Below are positions 1-7,085 of a DNA stretch of 64,000 bases, piece after piece. Each line of letters begins with the position of its first letter. Position 1 is the stretch's first letter. Position numbers and translations under genes: made by a program. Source of the stretch: Chryseobacterium sp. SSA4.19 (GTDB lineage Bacteria; Bacteroidota; Bacteroidia; Flavobacteriales; Weeksellaceae); assembly GCF_022601875.1 (NCBI RefSeq), contig NZ_JAKVIP010000008.1, forward strand, positions 1 to 64,000, in the 5' to 3' direction. Under the pieces are notes generated by a model that worked only from the letters and a program-made list of their open reading frames with translations, was not told where the DNA came from and did not search any database.

Positions 1-8
1 GAAAAATT

Positions 9-31
9 TTTTGAGCTGTAAGGGCTCAAAA
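9..31. other. Hairpin at the left edge
   Basis: Arms 9-16 and 24-31 form a perfect 8-bp stem (TTTTGAGC pairing with GCTCAAAA) around a 7-nt loop. It lies just upstream of the RuvC-like fragment, in AT-rich DNA. It could be a terminator of a gene left of the window, or an end structure of a degraded mobile element. The sequence does not decide between these. Confidence 0.4.
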
Positions 32-64
32 TTTTCCAGAATAACTTTTTAACTTACACAGTTA

Positions 65-622
65 GTGAGACACTACCTGTTAAGGGGAGAACTCAAGCTC
101 TGCACCTCGCAGGTCCAGCTGAAGGCCGGGAAGATCTACTGGCTCGCAGTATTTGAATTTGAAAAGGAAGACCACCTTGTAAAACCCGAAATCATTGCCG
201 AAGCTTCCCTGTCTCTCGAACATCCCATCGTAGCAAAAGCCAACAACGTACGGATCAACATTGGGTCAAAAGAGGAGTTTTTATACCGTAGGCTGGCGAT
301 CCAGGCAAGCCAGAAGAGGATTCAGGCCGGCATTGCCTATGTCCGTTCCGGGAAAGGAGCCAAGCGGAAACAGAAGGCATTGTATAGAACAGAAAACCCG
401 GAAAGCCAGTATGTCAGCCACCGGCTCCATGTGTACAGCCGGCAGCTGATCGATTTCTGCATCCGGCAGCAGGCGGGCACCCTGATCCTTAAAAACCAGG
501 AAGACAAGATCGGCATTGCCAAAGAACAGGAATTCGTGCTCCGAAACTGGAGTTATTATGATTTGCAGGCCAAAATAAAATACAAAGCCGAAAAAGCAGG
601 CATTGAACTGATCATCGGATAG
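65..622 (+). pseudogene. TnpB/Cas12-like RuvC protein fragment, catalytic residues missing
   Basis: This 185-codon frame opens with GTG after an in-frame TAA at 50-52. It resembles the middle of TnpB/Cas12 proteins. The segment ending EHPIVA fits RuvC-I. A basic helix follows (RRLAIQASQKRIQ, then GKGAKRKQKAL). Next come the RuvC-II-like strand TLILKNQ and the typical block NWSYYDLQAKIKYKA..GI. By alignment from memory, the RuvC-I Asp falls on Ser and the RuvC-II Glu on Lys. The frame stops before the zinc ribbon and RuvC-III. TnpB is usually about 400 aa, so both ends are missing. The codons are visibly richer in G+C than the neighbours, and the change occurs near position 80, which suggests transfer. 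It could be a degraded transposon-associated nuclease or a shortened nuclease-dead derivative. The family call is from pattern only. Confidence 0.5.
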
Positions 623-637
623 CTGAAAAAATAACGA

Positions 638-707
638 GGGTGCTTGTACACCCGCAGGGTGAGGTTGTGATATGGACACTCACTAAATACCCAACAGTAT
701 ATACAAC
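638..707 (+). other. Structured segment 3' of the RuvC-like fragment, possible guide-RNA scaffold
   Basis: Directly after the stop at 622 lies a 5-bp hairpin (638-642 with 649-653). A longer stem follows: 664-673 pairs with 699-707 (GTTGT+ATAT with ATAT+ACAAC, one bulged G, 25-nt loop). An alternative pairing, 659-663 with 679-683 (GTGAG/CTCAC), would compete with it. In IS605-type elements the guide RNA of TnpB comes from the 3' end of tnpB and the element's right end, so the position fits. There is only one copy, so this is not a CRISPR array. The RNA role is inference. Confidence 0.3.
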
Positions 708-971
708 GGCGTGGGCTCCTTTTTTACTTAAAATATTAATTGTAAAAAGAGTAAACAATTACTGTAGTAGTACAGAAGAAATTTGTAAGAATCCTCCAAA
801 GAGAAAAATATTTTGAATTTTAAATACCAAAATATTGATGAATTGCAAAACCTATTACAAACCTGCCCTATCGTATTTATACGTAACCTTACAATTGGTA
901 ACTTCTACGCTACTGCGGATGTGTTTTTCTCCGTTACTTTGGAATACAAAACAACCCATAAAACCAATAAC

Positions 972-1391
972 ATGGAACAGACAAACACAAGCTACAATGC
1001 AAACTCTTCAGGACAATTACAATTAGGAGGAGGAGCCCAATTTCTGGTGTATATTTCACCGCAAAACGATACGGCTAAAATGATTACCCAATGGAGGGTA
1101 ACCTTTTCACAGGGAAACTGGAGCCAAACGATTTCAAATGATAAGCCTAATGAGATTCAGACCCCTAATCTTTCAGGAATTTTTGACATCAAAGTGGAAC
1201 TGTTAAGCGGCTCTACCGGAACATGGCGCGAAATCCCTGCTCAGGAAGGAAGCAGAAATCAGATTGGCTGCAACTCCAACTGCGCTTCTATGGTAGGAAT
1301 TGTCGCAGACAGCACTTCTCCGGCTCCGGGAGCAATCAATGCTCATTTCTGGACTACGTGGGACGCATTCTGCAAGTCAGGCGCAGAGTAA
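972..1391 (+). CDS. Hypothetical protein, 139 aa
   Basis: I do not recognise this protein. The frame is open from a TTG at 813, but the first ATG is at 972, and the part from there reads like a compact globular protein. It begins MEQTNTSYNANSSGQ, is rich in Ser, Asn, Gly and Thr, and has no signal peptide or membrane segment. Three cysteines sit near the C-terminus (GCNSNCASM and FCKSG), and the last 20 residues are aromatic (NAHFWTTWDAFC). The alternation of short polar and hydrophobic stretches suggests a beta-rich fold. A strong terminator follows at 1424-1477, so it is probably a single-gene unit. If the TTG were used, the protein would be 192 aa. Confidence 0.6.
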   Translation: MEQTNTSYNANSSGQLQLGGGAQFLVYISPQNDTAKMITQWRVTFSQGNWSQTISNDKPNEIQTPNLSGIFDIKVELLSGSTGTWREIPAQEGSRNQIGCNSNCASMVGIVADSTSPAPGAINAHFWTTWDAFCKSGAE

Positions 1392-1423
1392 TCTGAAAAA
1401 CTAACTAAAAAGATTAACAATTT

Positions 1424-1477
1424 ATTGCCGCGGTATTCTGTAACAGCCATTTACAAAATACCGTGGCAATGATTTTT
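1424..1477 (+). terminator. Rho-independent terminator of the 139-aa gene
   Basis: Arms 1424-1443 and 1451-1470 pair over 20 positions with one mismatch and one G-U, around a 7-nt loop, followed by GATTTTTA. This is an unusually long stem for a terminator. It lies 32 bp after the stop at 1391. Confidence 0.75.
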
Positions 1478-1653
1478 ATAAAACAGATGCCGATCCAGCG
1501 GCTCCGGATCAGTACAGGCACGGAAACCTACCAGCCAATGACATCAGGTATTTCACAAGATGGCGCAATACATATCACATTCCGGCGCAAGCAGCACTCT
1601 CCCCTGCTCACCCTTAAATCCTGAATAGATTTCTGCATTTTAAAGGTCTTGCA
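1478..1653 (+). other. G+C-richer segment between two terminators, no assignable gene
   Basis: This stretch contains two overlapping small open frames. One runs 1469-1624 from an ATG and codes 51 aa. The other has no clear start and ends in QAALSPAHP. It is visibly richer in G+C than the surrounding DNA and is followed by its own terminator, so something may be transcribed here. Neither frame shows a known motif. It may be a gene remnant. Confidence 0.3.
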
Positions 1654-1679
1654 AAACGGATATGCCTGTCCGTTTTTTT
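1654..1679 (+). terminator. Rho-independent terminator
   Basis: Arms 1654-1660 (AAACGGA) and 1669-1675 (TCCGTTT) surround an 8-nt loop, and the T run continues to 1679. It faces the plus strand, although no confident gene lies between 1478 and 1653. Confidence 0.65.
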
Positions 1680-1734
1680 CATTCTTAAAAAGAGGTTGTT
1701 TTATCCGCTCTGTTTATATCATTTTATGATGGGT

Positions 1735-1812
1735 TTTCTTCGGGTCTTGTTCGATAGTTGTTCGGAAAAAGCATGCTTTTTCCGAACAACTATCGAACAA
1801 GACCCGAAGAAA
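1735..1812. repeat. Perfect 78-bp palindrome without spacer
   Basis: Positions 1735-1773 are the exact reverse complement of 1774-1812: 39-bp arms, no mismatch and no loop, centred on GCATGC. A G-T wobble could extend it by one pair. It lies in the gap between the two terminators and the nuclease gene, not in a recognisable gene. It has no T run, so it is not an ordinary terminator. Palindromes of this size without a spacer are usually unstable in bacteria. It could be a small palindromic mobile repeat or an assembly artefact. Confidence 0.9.
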
Positions 1813-1938
1813 GGTGAAAAAAATCTGGCCGAAACCGGTCATCGTTGGCAAAGCGAATCAAGGTAAAAATATTACCGTTAACCCATGGATTACTTAACTG
1901 CCTTGGCATCTTTACCCGGACCTTTTACCGTCGCTTTT

Positions 1939-2409
1939 TTATTTTTTATTCTTTTCCTTCCTGAAATCCCACGGTGAGAAGGCATACCGGTCTGCCCACA
2001 AGCCCAGTTTTTTTGTTTTAGCCTCATTCTGCAGTTTCAGAAGTTCCGTATTTTTTGAAGCCTTGAAATACCACCATCCGAATCCTGCTTTAATGATTTC
2101 CTTGGAAAGATATTTATCACCATCGTAAAAGATTCCGGCGACAGTCCTTCCGTACCGGTCTTTTCCCAGGCTGTAAAAAGTAACGGTTTTGCCAAACACC
2201 TGCGTACCGGTAAACTGTTTAGCATTTTTTCCGAACGCCTGGCTGTTCTCGGGACAGTCTACTTCAGCCAGCCTCAAGGTTTCCTGACGGTTACCGGCCA
2301 GTAAAACAATAACGGTGTCACCGTCATTTATTTTAATCACCTTTCCTTTGGTTTGGGAAAAAATTAAAGCAGAAATAAAAAACAGCGTAATGAAGATTAA
2401 TTTTTTCAT
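1939..2409 (-). CDS. Secreted thermonuclease (SNase) family nuclease
   Basis: The 156-aa product is a Ca2+-dependent-type nuclease of the staphylococcal nuclease family, which cleaves DNA or RNA outside the cytoplasm. An N-terminal signal peptide (residues 1-18, MKKLIFITLFFISALIFS) is followed by the SNase fold. Visible motifs are INDGDTV (first acidic site), RLAEVDCPE (conserved Arg and Asp), AFGKNAKQF, and KDRYGRTVA (second conserved Arg). The aromatic segment GFGWWYFKAS and the end GLWADRYAFSPWDFRK are typical. The length fits a single-domain secreted nuclease. The reading frame ends in a Lys-rich tail at an A-rich stretch. A different frame continues plausibly to about 1890 (see finding). 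It is probably transcribed alone. Confidence 0.88.
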   Translation of the reverse strand: MKKLIFITLFFISALIFSQTKGKVIKINDGDTVIVLLAGNRQETLRLAEVDCPENSQAFGKNAKQFTGTQVFGKTVTFYSLGKDRYGRTVAGIFYDGDKYLSKEIIKAGFGWWYFKASKNTELLKLQNEAKTKKLGLWADRYAFSPWDFRKEKNKK

Positions 2410-2745
2410 TAAAATGTAAGGGGAATCTTTTATTATGGATTTTGGATTTAAGATAAGATAGAATCAGGAATTCTTAATGAACTCATTACCTACCGATAAG
2501 GGCTTCCCAAATTTAAATCAGTATCAAAGATGAGGTAAAATATCCTTTCATACAAATGGATTAATGACCTATTTATCACATTGCTATGTCAAGAATAAAA
2601 TTTTATTTAACCGCCAATAATGCATAATTGTAAAACAACACCCTATAAACTGTTGAAAACTAAAACACTAAACTGCGTACACATAAAATAAGTACCCACA
2701 GGGCACAAAAAAGACTAAAAAAATGTTTTATCGTAAAGAATTTTA

Positions 2746-2753
2746 TATATTTG
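2746..2753 (+). promoter_or_regulatory. Promoter -7 box of the acpP operon
   Basis: TATATTTG matches the Bacteroidota -7 consensus TAnnTTTG exactly and ends 31 bp before the acpP ATG. A T-rich segment about 20 bp upstream (2724-2730) could be the -33 element. Confidence 0.7.
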
Positions 2754-2784
2754 CACCATCTAACAATTAAAAAAATAATTTACT

Positions 2785-3024
2785 ATGTCAGACATTGCAT
2801 CAAGAGTAAAAGCTATCATCGCTGATAAGCTTGACGTTGAAGAAACTGAAGTGACTCCTGAAGCTAGCTTCACTAACGATTTAGGAGCTGATTCATTGGA
2901 TACAGTTGAATTAATCATGGAATTTGAAAAGGAATTCAACATTCAAATCCCTGATGATCAGGCTGAAAAAATTACTACTGTAGGTCACGCTATCGCTTAT
3001 ATCGAAGAAGTAGTAAATAAATAA
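2785..3024 (+). CDS. acpP: Acyl carrier protein
   Basis: This 79-aa acidic protein carries growing acyl chains in type II fatty acid synthesis in the cytoplasm. The motif [10 protein letters not shown] places the phosphopantetheine serine at Ser37. The four-helix pattern, length and charge are those of AcpP. An exact TAnnTTTG promoter box lies just upstream, and fabF follows after 35 bp. It is the first gene of a cluster acpP-fabF-rnc-IPExxxVDY-pyk. The gene is short and highly expressed in most bacteria, which suits its place next to a strong promoter. Confidence 0.98.
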   Translation: MSDIASRVKAIIADKLDVEETEVTPEASFTNDLGADSLDTVELIMEFEKEFNIQIPDDQAEKITTVGHAIAYIEEVVNK

Positions 3025-3059
3025 TATTCTTCAACAAAAAAGAACATTAAACAAAGTTT

Positions 3060-4304
3060 ATGGAATTGAAAAGAGTAGTTGTAACCGGTTTTGGAGCAAT
3101 AACGCCGATTGGGAATAATGCAAAAGAATACTGGGAAAACCTGTTGAAAGGCGAGAGCGGTGCCGCTCCGATTACTCTTTTTGATGCCACAAACTTTAAA
3201 ACAAAATTTGCCTGCGAGGTGAAGAATTTCGATCCGCTACAGCATTTCGATAAGAAAGAAGCTAAAAAAATGGACCGGAATACCCAGCTTGGACTGGTAG
3301 CTGCCAGAGAAGCAGTAGGCCACTCAAGGATTATTGAAGATCATGTAGATAAAAACAGAGTCGGAGTAATCTGGGGTTCAGGAATCGGCGGACTGGAAAC
3401 ATTTGAAACTGAAGTCTTAGGATGGGCTAACACGGATATTCCGAGGTTCAATCCGTTCTTCATTCCTAAAATGATTGCAGATATCACCCCTGGGCATATC
3501 TCAATCGAATATGGTTTCCACGGGCCGAATTACACAACGGTTTCTGCCTGCGCATCTTCAGCAAATGCCTTAATTGACGCCAAAATGCTGATCCAGCTTG
3601 GAAAGGCTGATGTCATTGTATGCGGAGGCTCTGAAGCAGCCGTTACAGCAAGCGGTGTCGGCGGATTTAATGCGATGATGGCGCTTTCTACAAGAAATGA
3701 CGATCCTACTACCGCTTCAAGGCCTTTTGATAAAGACAGAGACGGGTTTGTACTGGGCGAAGGCGCAGGGTGTATCATTCTTGAAGAATATGAACATGCA
3801 GTAAAACGTGGTGCAACAATTTACGCAGAATTAAAAGGAGGAGGTCTGAGTGCAGATGCACATCACATGACCGCTCCTCATCCTGAAGGGTTAGGTGCCT
3901 ACCTGGTAATGAAGAACTGCCTGGAAGACGCAGGCTTAACAGCTGATGAAGTAGACCACATCAATATGCATGGTACCTCTACTCCATTAGGTGACATCGC
4001 AGAATCCAATGCCATTTCAAAATTATTGGGAGAGCACGCTTTCGACATTCAGATTAATTCTACAAAATCAATGACCGGACATCTTTTGGGTGCTGCAGGG
4101 GTTATTGAAGCAATTGCTGCGTTAGGAACGATTATTCATGGTATTGTTCCTCCTACCATCAACCATTTTACTGATGATGAGAATATCGACAGCAGACTGA
4201 ACTTTACGTTCAATGAAGCTGCGAAGAAAGATGTAAAAGTAGCCATGAGCAATACTTTCGGGTTTGGCGGGCACAACGCCTGCGTTCTATTTACGAAAAT
4301 CTAA
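3060..4304 (+). CDS. fabF: Beta-ketoacyl-ACP synthase II
   Basis: The 414-aa enzyme condenses malonyl-ACP with acyl-ACP in fatty acid elongation. The thiolase-fold catalytic triad is visible: Cys164 in TVSACASSANAL, His304 in NMHGTSTPLGD, and His341 in KSMTGHLLGAAG. The start MELKRVVVTGFGAITPIG and the end NTFGFGGHNACV are typical of FabF, as is the length. It sits 35 bp after its substrate carrier acpP and 9 bp before rnc, so the three genes are very likely cotranscribed. No anomaly was seen. Confidence 0.97.
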   Translation: MELKRVVVTGFGAITPIGNNAKEYWENLLKGESGAAPITLFDATNFKTKFACEVKNFDPLQHFDKKEAKKMDRNTQLGLVAAREAVGHSRIIEDHVDKNRVGVIWGSGIGGLETFETEVLGWANTDIPRFNPFFIPKMIADITPGHISIEYGFHGPNYTTVSACASSANALIDAKMLIQLGKADVIVCGGSEAAVTASGVGGFNAMMALSTRNDDPTTASRPFDKDRDGFVLGEGAGCIILEEYEHAVKRGATIYAELKGGGLSADAHHMTAPHPEGLGAYLVMKNCLEDAGLTADEVDHINMHGTSTPLGDIAESNAISKLLGEHAFDIQINSTKSMTGHLLGAAGVIEAIAALGTIIHGIVPPTINHFTDDENIDSRLNFTFNEAAKKDVKVAMSNTFGFGGHNACVLFTKI

Positions 4305-4313
4305 TTTTACTGA

Positions 4314-5075
4314 ATGGAGTTACAGAAATACTTTTCTAAATTCCTTCTCAAGCAAAGAAAAAGAACATTAACGGAGAGAGATTATTTTCTCAGTACCCAT
4401 CTTAGCAAGATTCTTGGTACCGAGGTACAAAATATTGCGCTCTACCGTGAAGCTTTTTCTGTAAAAAGTTCTTCTAAAAACAAAGACAGCAACTACGAAA
4501 GGCTGGAGTTTTTAGGAGATTCTGTTTTGGGCACCATCATTTCCTGCCATCTGTTTCATACCTATCCTCAAGCCAATGAAGGATACCTGACACAAATGAA
4601 GTCTAAGATTGTGAACAGGAAGAACCTCAATAAACTGGGTGAAGACCTGAAGCTGACCGATCTGCTGCAGAAACAGAATTCCGTAGCTTTAGGGGAAAAT
4701 ATCGCCGGGAATTTATTTGAAGCCTTAATTGGTGCGGTTTATCTAGACTTCCAATATGAAACCTGCAAAAGGATCATCCTGGAAAGGTTGCTGACAGCGA
4801 CCGAGATCAATAAACTTGAAAATAAAATTGTCAGCTACAAAGGATTGCTGCTCGAATGGAGCCAGAAGAAGAAGCTGAATATAAAATACGAGACCTGCGA
4901 GGAAATCCAGGTCAATAAATCGATTGTCTTTCGCTGTCATGTCTGGCTCGGAGAAGAGAAAATCGCCAATGCTACGGAAACTTCCAAGAAAAAAGCGGAA
5001 GAGAAGGCAGCGCAGAGGGCATTTTATATCTTAAATAAAAAAGAAAACATACTTGGAAATTCAAAAACTTTATGA
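4314..5075 (+). CDS. rnc: Ribonuclease III
   Basis: The 253-aa enzyme cleaves double-stranded RNA in rRNA maturation and mRNA turnover. The RNase III signature NYERLEFLGDSVLG (around residues 61-74) and the second acidic site in GNLFEALIGAVYLD are present. The C-terminal third is a double-stranded-RNA-binding domain, ending KKKAEEKAAQRAFYIL. The gene starts 9 bp after fabF. Its last 23 bp overlap the next gene, consistent with translational coupling. The order acpP-fabF-rnc is conserved widely in Bacteria. Confidence 0.96.
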   Translation: MELQKYFSKFLLKQRKRTLTERDYFLSTHLSKILGTEVQNIALYREAFSVKSSSKNKDSNYERLEFLGDSVLGTIISCHLFHTYPQANEGYLTQMKSKIVNRKNLNKLGEDLKLTDLLQKQNSVALGENIAGNLFEALIGAVYLDFQYETCKRIILERLLTATEINKLENKIVSYKGLLLEWSQKKKLNIKYETCEEIQVNKSIVFRCHVWLGEEKIANATETSKKKAEEKAAQRAFYILNKKENILGNSKTL

Positions 5076-5526
5076 TCCTGACGATATAGAATTTGAAAAT
5101 ATTACCATCGGATTGGTAAGATTGGCAAAGCATATCCCCGACCATGAGTTTTTCTATACCGTAAACCAGAAAAATGACCTAAATTTCAAACGGATTGATG
5201 ATTTCATCTTTCAGGGGTCTTACTATGATTATTATTTTTCAAGATTCGAGGCCTACCATAAATTTTCAAAAACCTGTTTTACTTTTATTTCAAACCGGTC
5301 TTTTGAAAGTAGACAAAAAAAAACACACACTGAGCTCTTCCTACAAGAAGAAAACATTAAATTTTTATTAAATAATCAGGCAGAAGTGCAATATATTTTG
5401 CACAGTTCAGAACAGTTTCCTGATTTTTCCGTAATTTTGCTCCCTGAAAATCTTGTGTTTCCGATTCAAGATTATATATTAAGTTCAGAAGAAGAGCTTT
5501 ATCAAATTATCCAGTATTATGAATAA
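5053..5526 (+). CDS. IPExxxVDY family protein
   Basis: This 157-aa protein sits between rnc and pyk, the place where Bacteroidota carry the uncharacterised IPExxxVDY family. The assignment rests on position and on the C-terminal pattern LPENLVFPIQDYIL, which resembles the namesake motif. The protein is acidic and aromatic-rich (FQGSYYDYYFSRFEAYHKF), with no signal peptide or membrane segment. No ATG fits the N-terminus. TTG at 5053 gives MEIQKLYDPDD and overlaps the end of rnc by 23 bp. The 3' end overlaps pyk by 8 bp, so translation is probably coupled on both sides. The function is unknown. Confidence 0.8.
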   Translation: MEIQKLYDPDDIEFENITIGLVRLAKHIPDHEFFYTVNQKNDLNFKRIDDFIFQGSYYDYYFSRFEAYHKFSKTCFTFISNRSFESRQKKTHTELFLQEENIKFLLNNQAEVQYILHSSEQFPDFSVILLPENLVFPIQDYILSSEEELYQIIQYYE

Positions 5527-6964
5527 GTATTTAAAGAAGACAAAAATTATCGCGACACTTGGTCCGGCGTCATCGTCGAAAGAAGTTATGTTGGGGTTAA
5601 TGAAAGCAGGTGTTGACATTTTCAGAATCAACTTTTCTCATGCAGACTATGATTTAGTTCGATCAAATATTGAGATCATCAGAGAACTCAACAAAGAATA
5701 CGGTTTTTCCGTAGGAATTCTGGGTGACCTTCAGGGTCCGAAATTAAGAGTAGGAGTCGTAAAAGAAGGTTCTTACCTTAATCCCGGAGATATCCTAACT
5801 TTTACCAATGAAAAAATAGAAGGGGATTCGACCAGAGTTTATATGACCTACCAGCAGTTTCCTCAGGATGTAAAGGCCGGGGAAAGGATCCTTATTGATG
5901 ATGGTAAACTGGTTCTTGAAGTTACCGAAACCAACGGAATAGATACGGTAAAAGCTAAAACCATTCAGGGAGGGCCTTTAAGCTCTAAAAAAGGGGTTAA
6001 CCTGCCCAATACACAAGTTTCTCTTCCTGCTTTAACGGAAAAGGATATTCAGGATGCTAATTTCATGCTGGATTATGATGTAGACTGGATTGCTCTTTCT
6101 TTTGTGCGCCATGCACAGGATATCATAGACCTTAAAGAATTAATTTCAAAACATCCTAACGGAAAATTCAAGACTCCGATTATTGCAAAAATCGAGAAGC
6201 CTGAAGGGGTAAAAAATATTGAGGAAATTTTATTGGAATGTGACGGATTAATGGTGGCCCGTGGTGACTTGGGCGTTGAGGTTCCAATGGAAGAAGTTCC
6301 TGCAATTCAAAAAACATTGGTTGAAAAAGCAAGATTCTATTCCAAGCCGGTCATCATTGCTACCCAAATGATGGAGACCATGATCAACAGCTTAACGCCA
6401 ACAAGAGCAGAAGTAAATGACGTGGCCAATTCGGTATTGGATGGTGCAGATGCCGTTATGCTTTCCGGAGAAACATCTGTAGGAAGATATCCTATTCAGG
6501 TGGTTGAAAATATGTCTAAAATTGTAAAAAATATTGAGACGACTCATTTTTATCAGCATAAGAACGAGCCGATTGAGAAAGACTTCAACTGTATTGATGA
6601 GAGATTTATTACGAACAGGGTATGTCTTGCAGCGGTAAGAATTGCTAAAACGACCAATGTGTCAGCCATTATTACACTGACAAGCTCAGGATATACTGCA
6701 TTTCAGCTGGCCGCCCACAGACCGAACTCCCATATCATTGTATACAGTGGAAACCGAAGAGTCATCACTATGCTGAACCTGCTTTGGGGCGTTCATGCCT
6801 ATTATTATGACATGAAGAAATCTACTGATGAAACGATTATCCAGGTGAATATGCTGACGCATAACCACGGTTATATTGAGTCCGGCGATTTTGTCATCAA
6901 TATTAATGCAACCCCATCTTATGAAGGTGGTAAAACGAATACATTAAGATTAACTACAGTTTAA
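5519..6964 (+). CDS. pyk: Pyruvate kinase
   Basis: The 481-aa enzyme makes ATP and pyruvate from phosphoenolpyruvate at the end of glycolysis. The N-terminal TKIIATLGPASSS, the region DIFRINFSHADY, and the active-site stretch TPIIAKIEKPEGVKNIEEIL are diagnostic. The Lys in IAKIEKPEG is the catalytic one. MVARGDLGVEVP, ATQMMETMI and DGADAVMLSGETSVG follow in the expected order. The C-terminal allosteric-type domain is complete. The ATG lies within the last 8 bp of the preceding gene, and a terminator follows at 7003-7037, closing the cluster. Confidence 0.98.
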   Translation: MNKYLKKTKIIATLGPASSSKEVMLGLMKAGVDIFRINFSHADYDLVRSNIEIIRELNKEYGFSVGILGDLQGPKLRVGVVKEGSYLNPGDILTFTNEKIEGDSTRVYMTYQQFPQDVKAGERILIDDGKLVLEVTETNGIDTVKAKTIQGGPLSSKKGVNLPNTQVSLPALTEKDIQDANFMLDYDVDWIALSFVRHAQDIIDLKELISKHPNGKFKTPIIAKIEKPEGVKNIEEILLECDGLMVARGDLGVEVPMEEVPAIQKTLVEKARFYSKPVIIATQMMETMINSLTPTRAEVNDVANSVLDGADAVMLSGETSVGRYPIQVVENMSKIVKNIETTHFYQHKNEPIEKDFNCIDERFITNRVCLAAVRIAKTTNVSAIITLTSSGYTAFQLAAHRPNSHIIVYSGNRRVITMLNLLWGVHAYYYDMKKSTDETIIQVNMLTHNHGYIESGDFVININATPSYEGGKTNTLRLTTV

Positions 6965-7002
6965 TCGGTATAGAATATTCTGATCAACGATCAGGTATAC
7001 AT

Positions 7003-7037
7003 AAAAGCTCGCGGAAATGTCCACGAGCTTTTTATTT
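7003..7037 (+). terminator. Rho-independent terminator after pyk
   Basis: AAAAGCTCG (7003-7011) pairs with CGAGCTTTT (7024-7032) and is followed by a T-rich tail. It ends the acpP-to-pyk unit. The convergent dehydrogenase gene ends at 7086. Confidence 0.85.
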
Positions 7038-7085
7038 TTATACAGAGTCTTATTTTTTAAATAATAAGATATTTTTATGTAAACA

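Noticed and set aside
281..679. Open frame of 132 codons on the minus strand
   Set aside because: It lies over the RuvC-like frame, and its sequence is a shadow of that frame. No start context or motif.
664..707. CRISPR array
   Set aside because: Only one repeat-like stem, and no second copy or spacer series anywhere in the window.
1469..1624. 51-codon ATG frame between the two terminators
   Set aside because: Its start lies within the terminator stem, a second frame overlaps it, and no motif is present. Kept only as a finding about the region.
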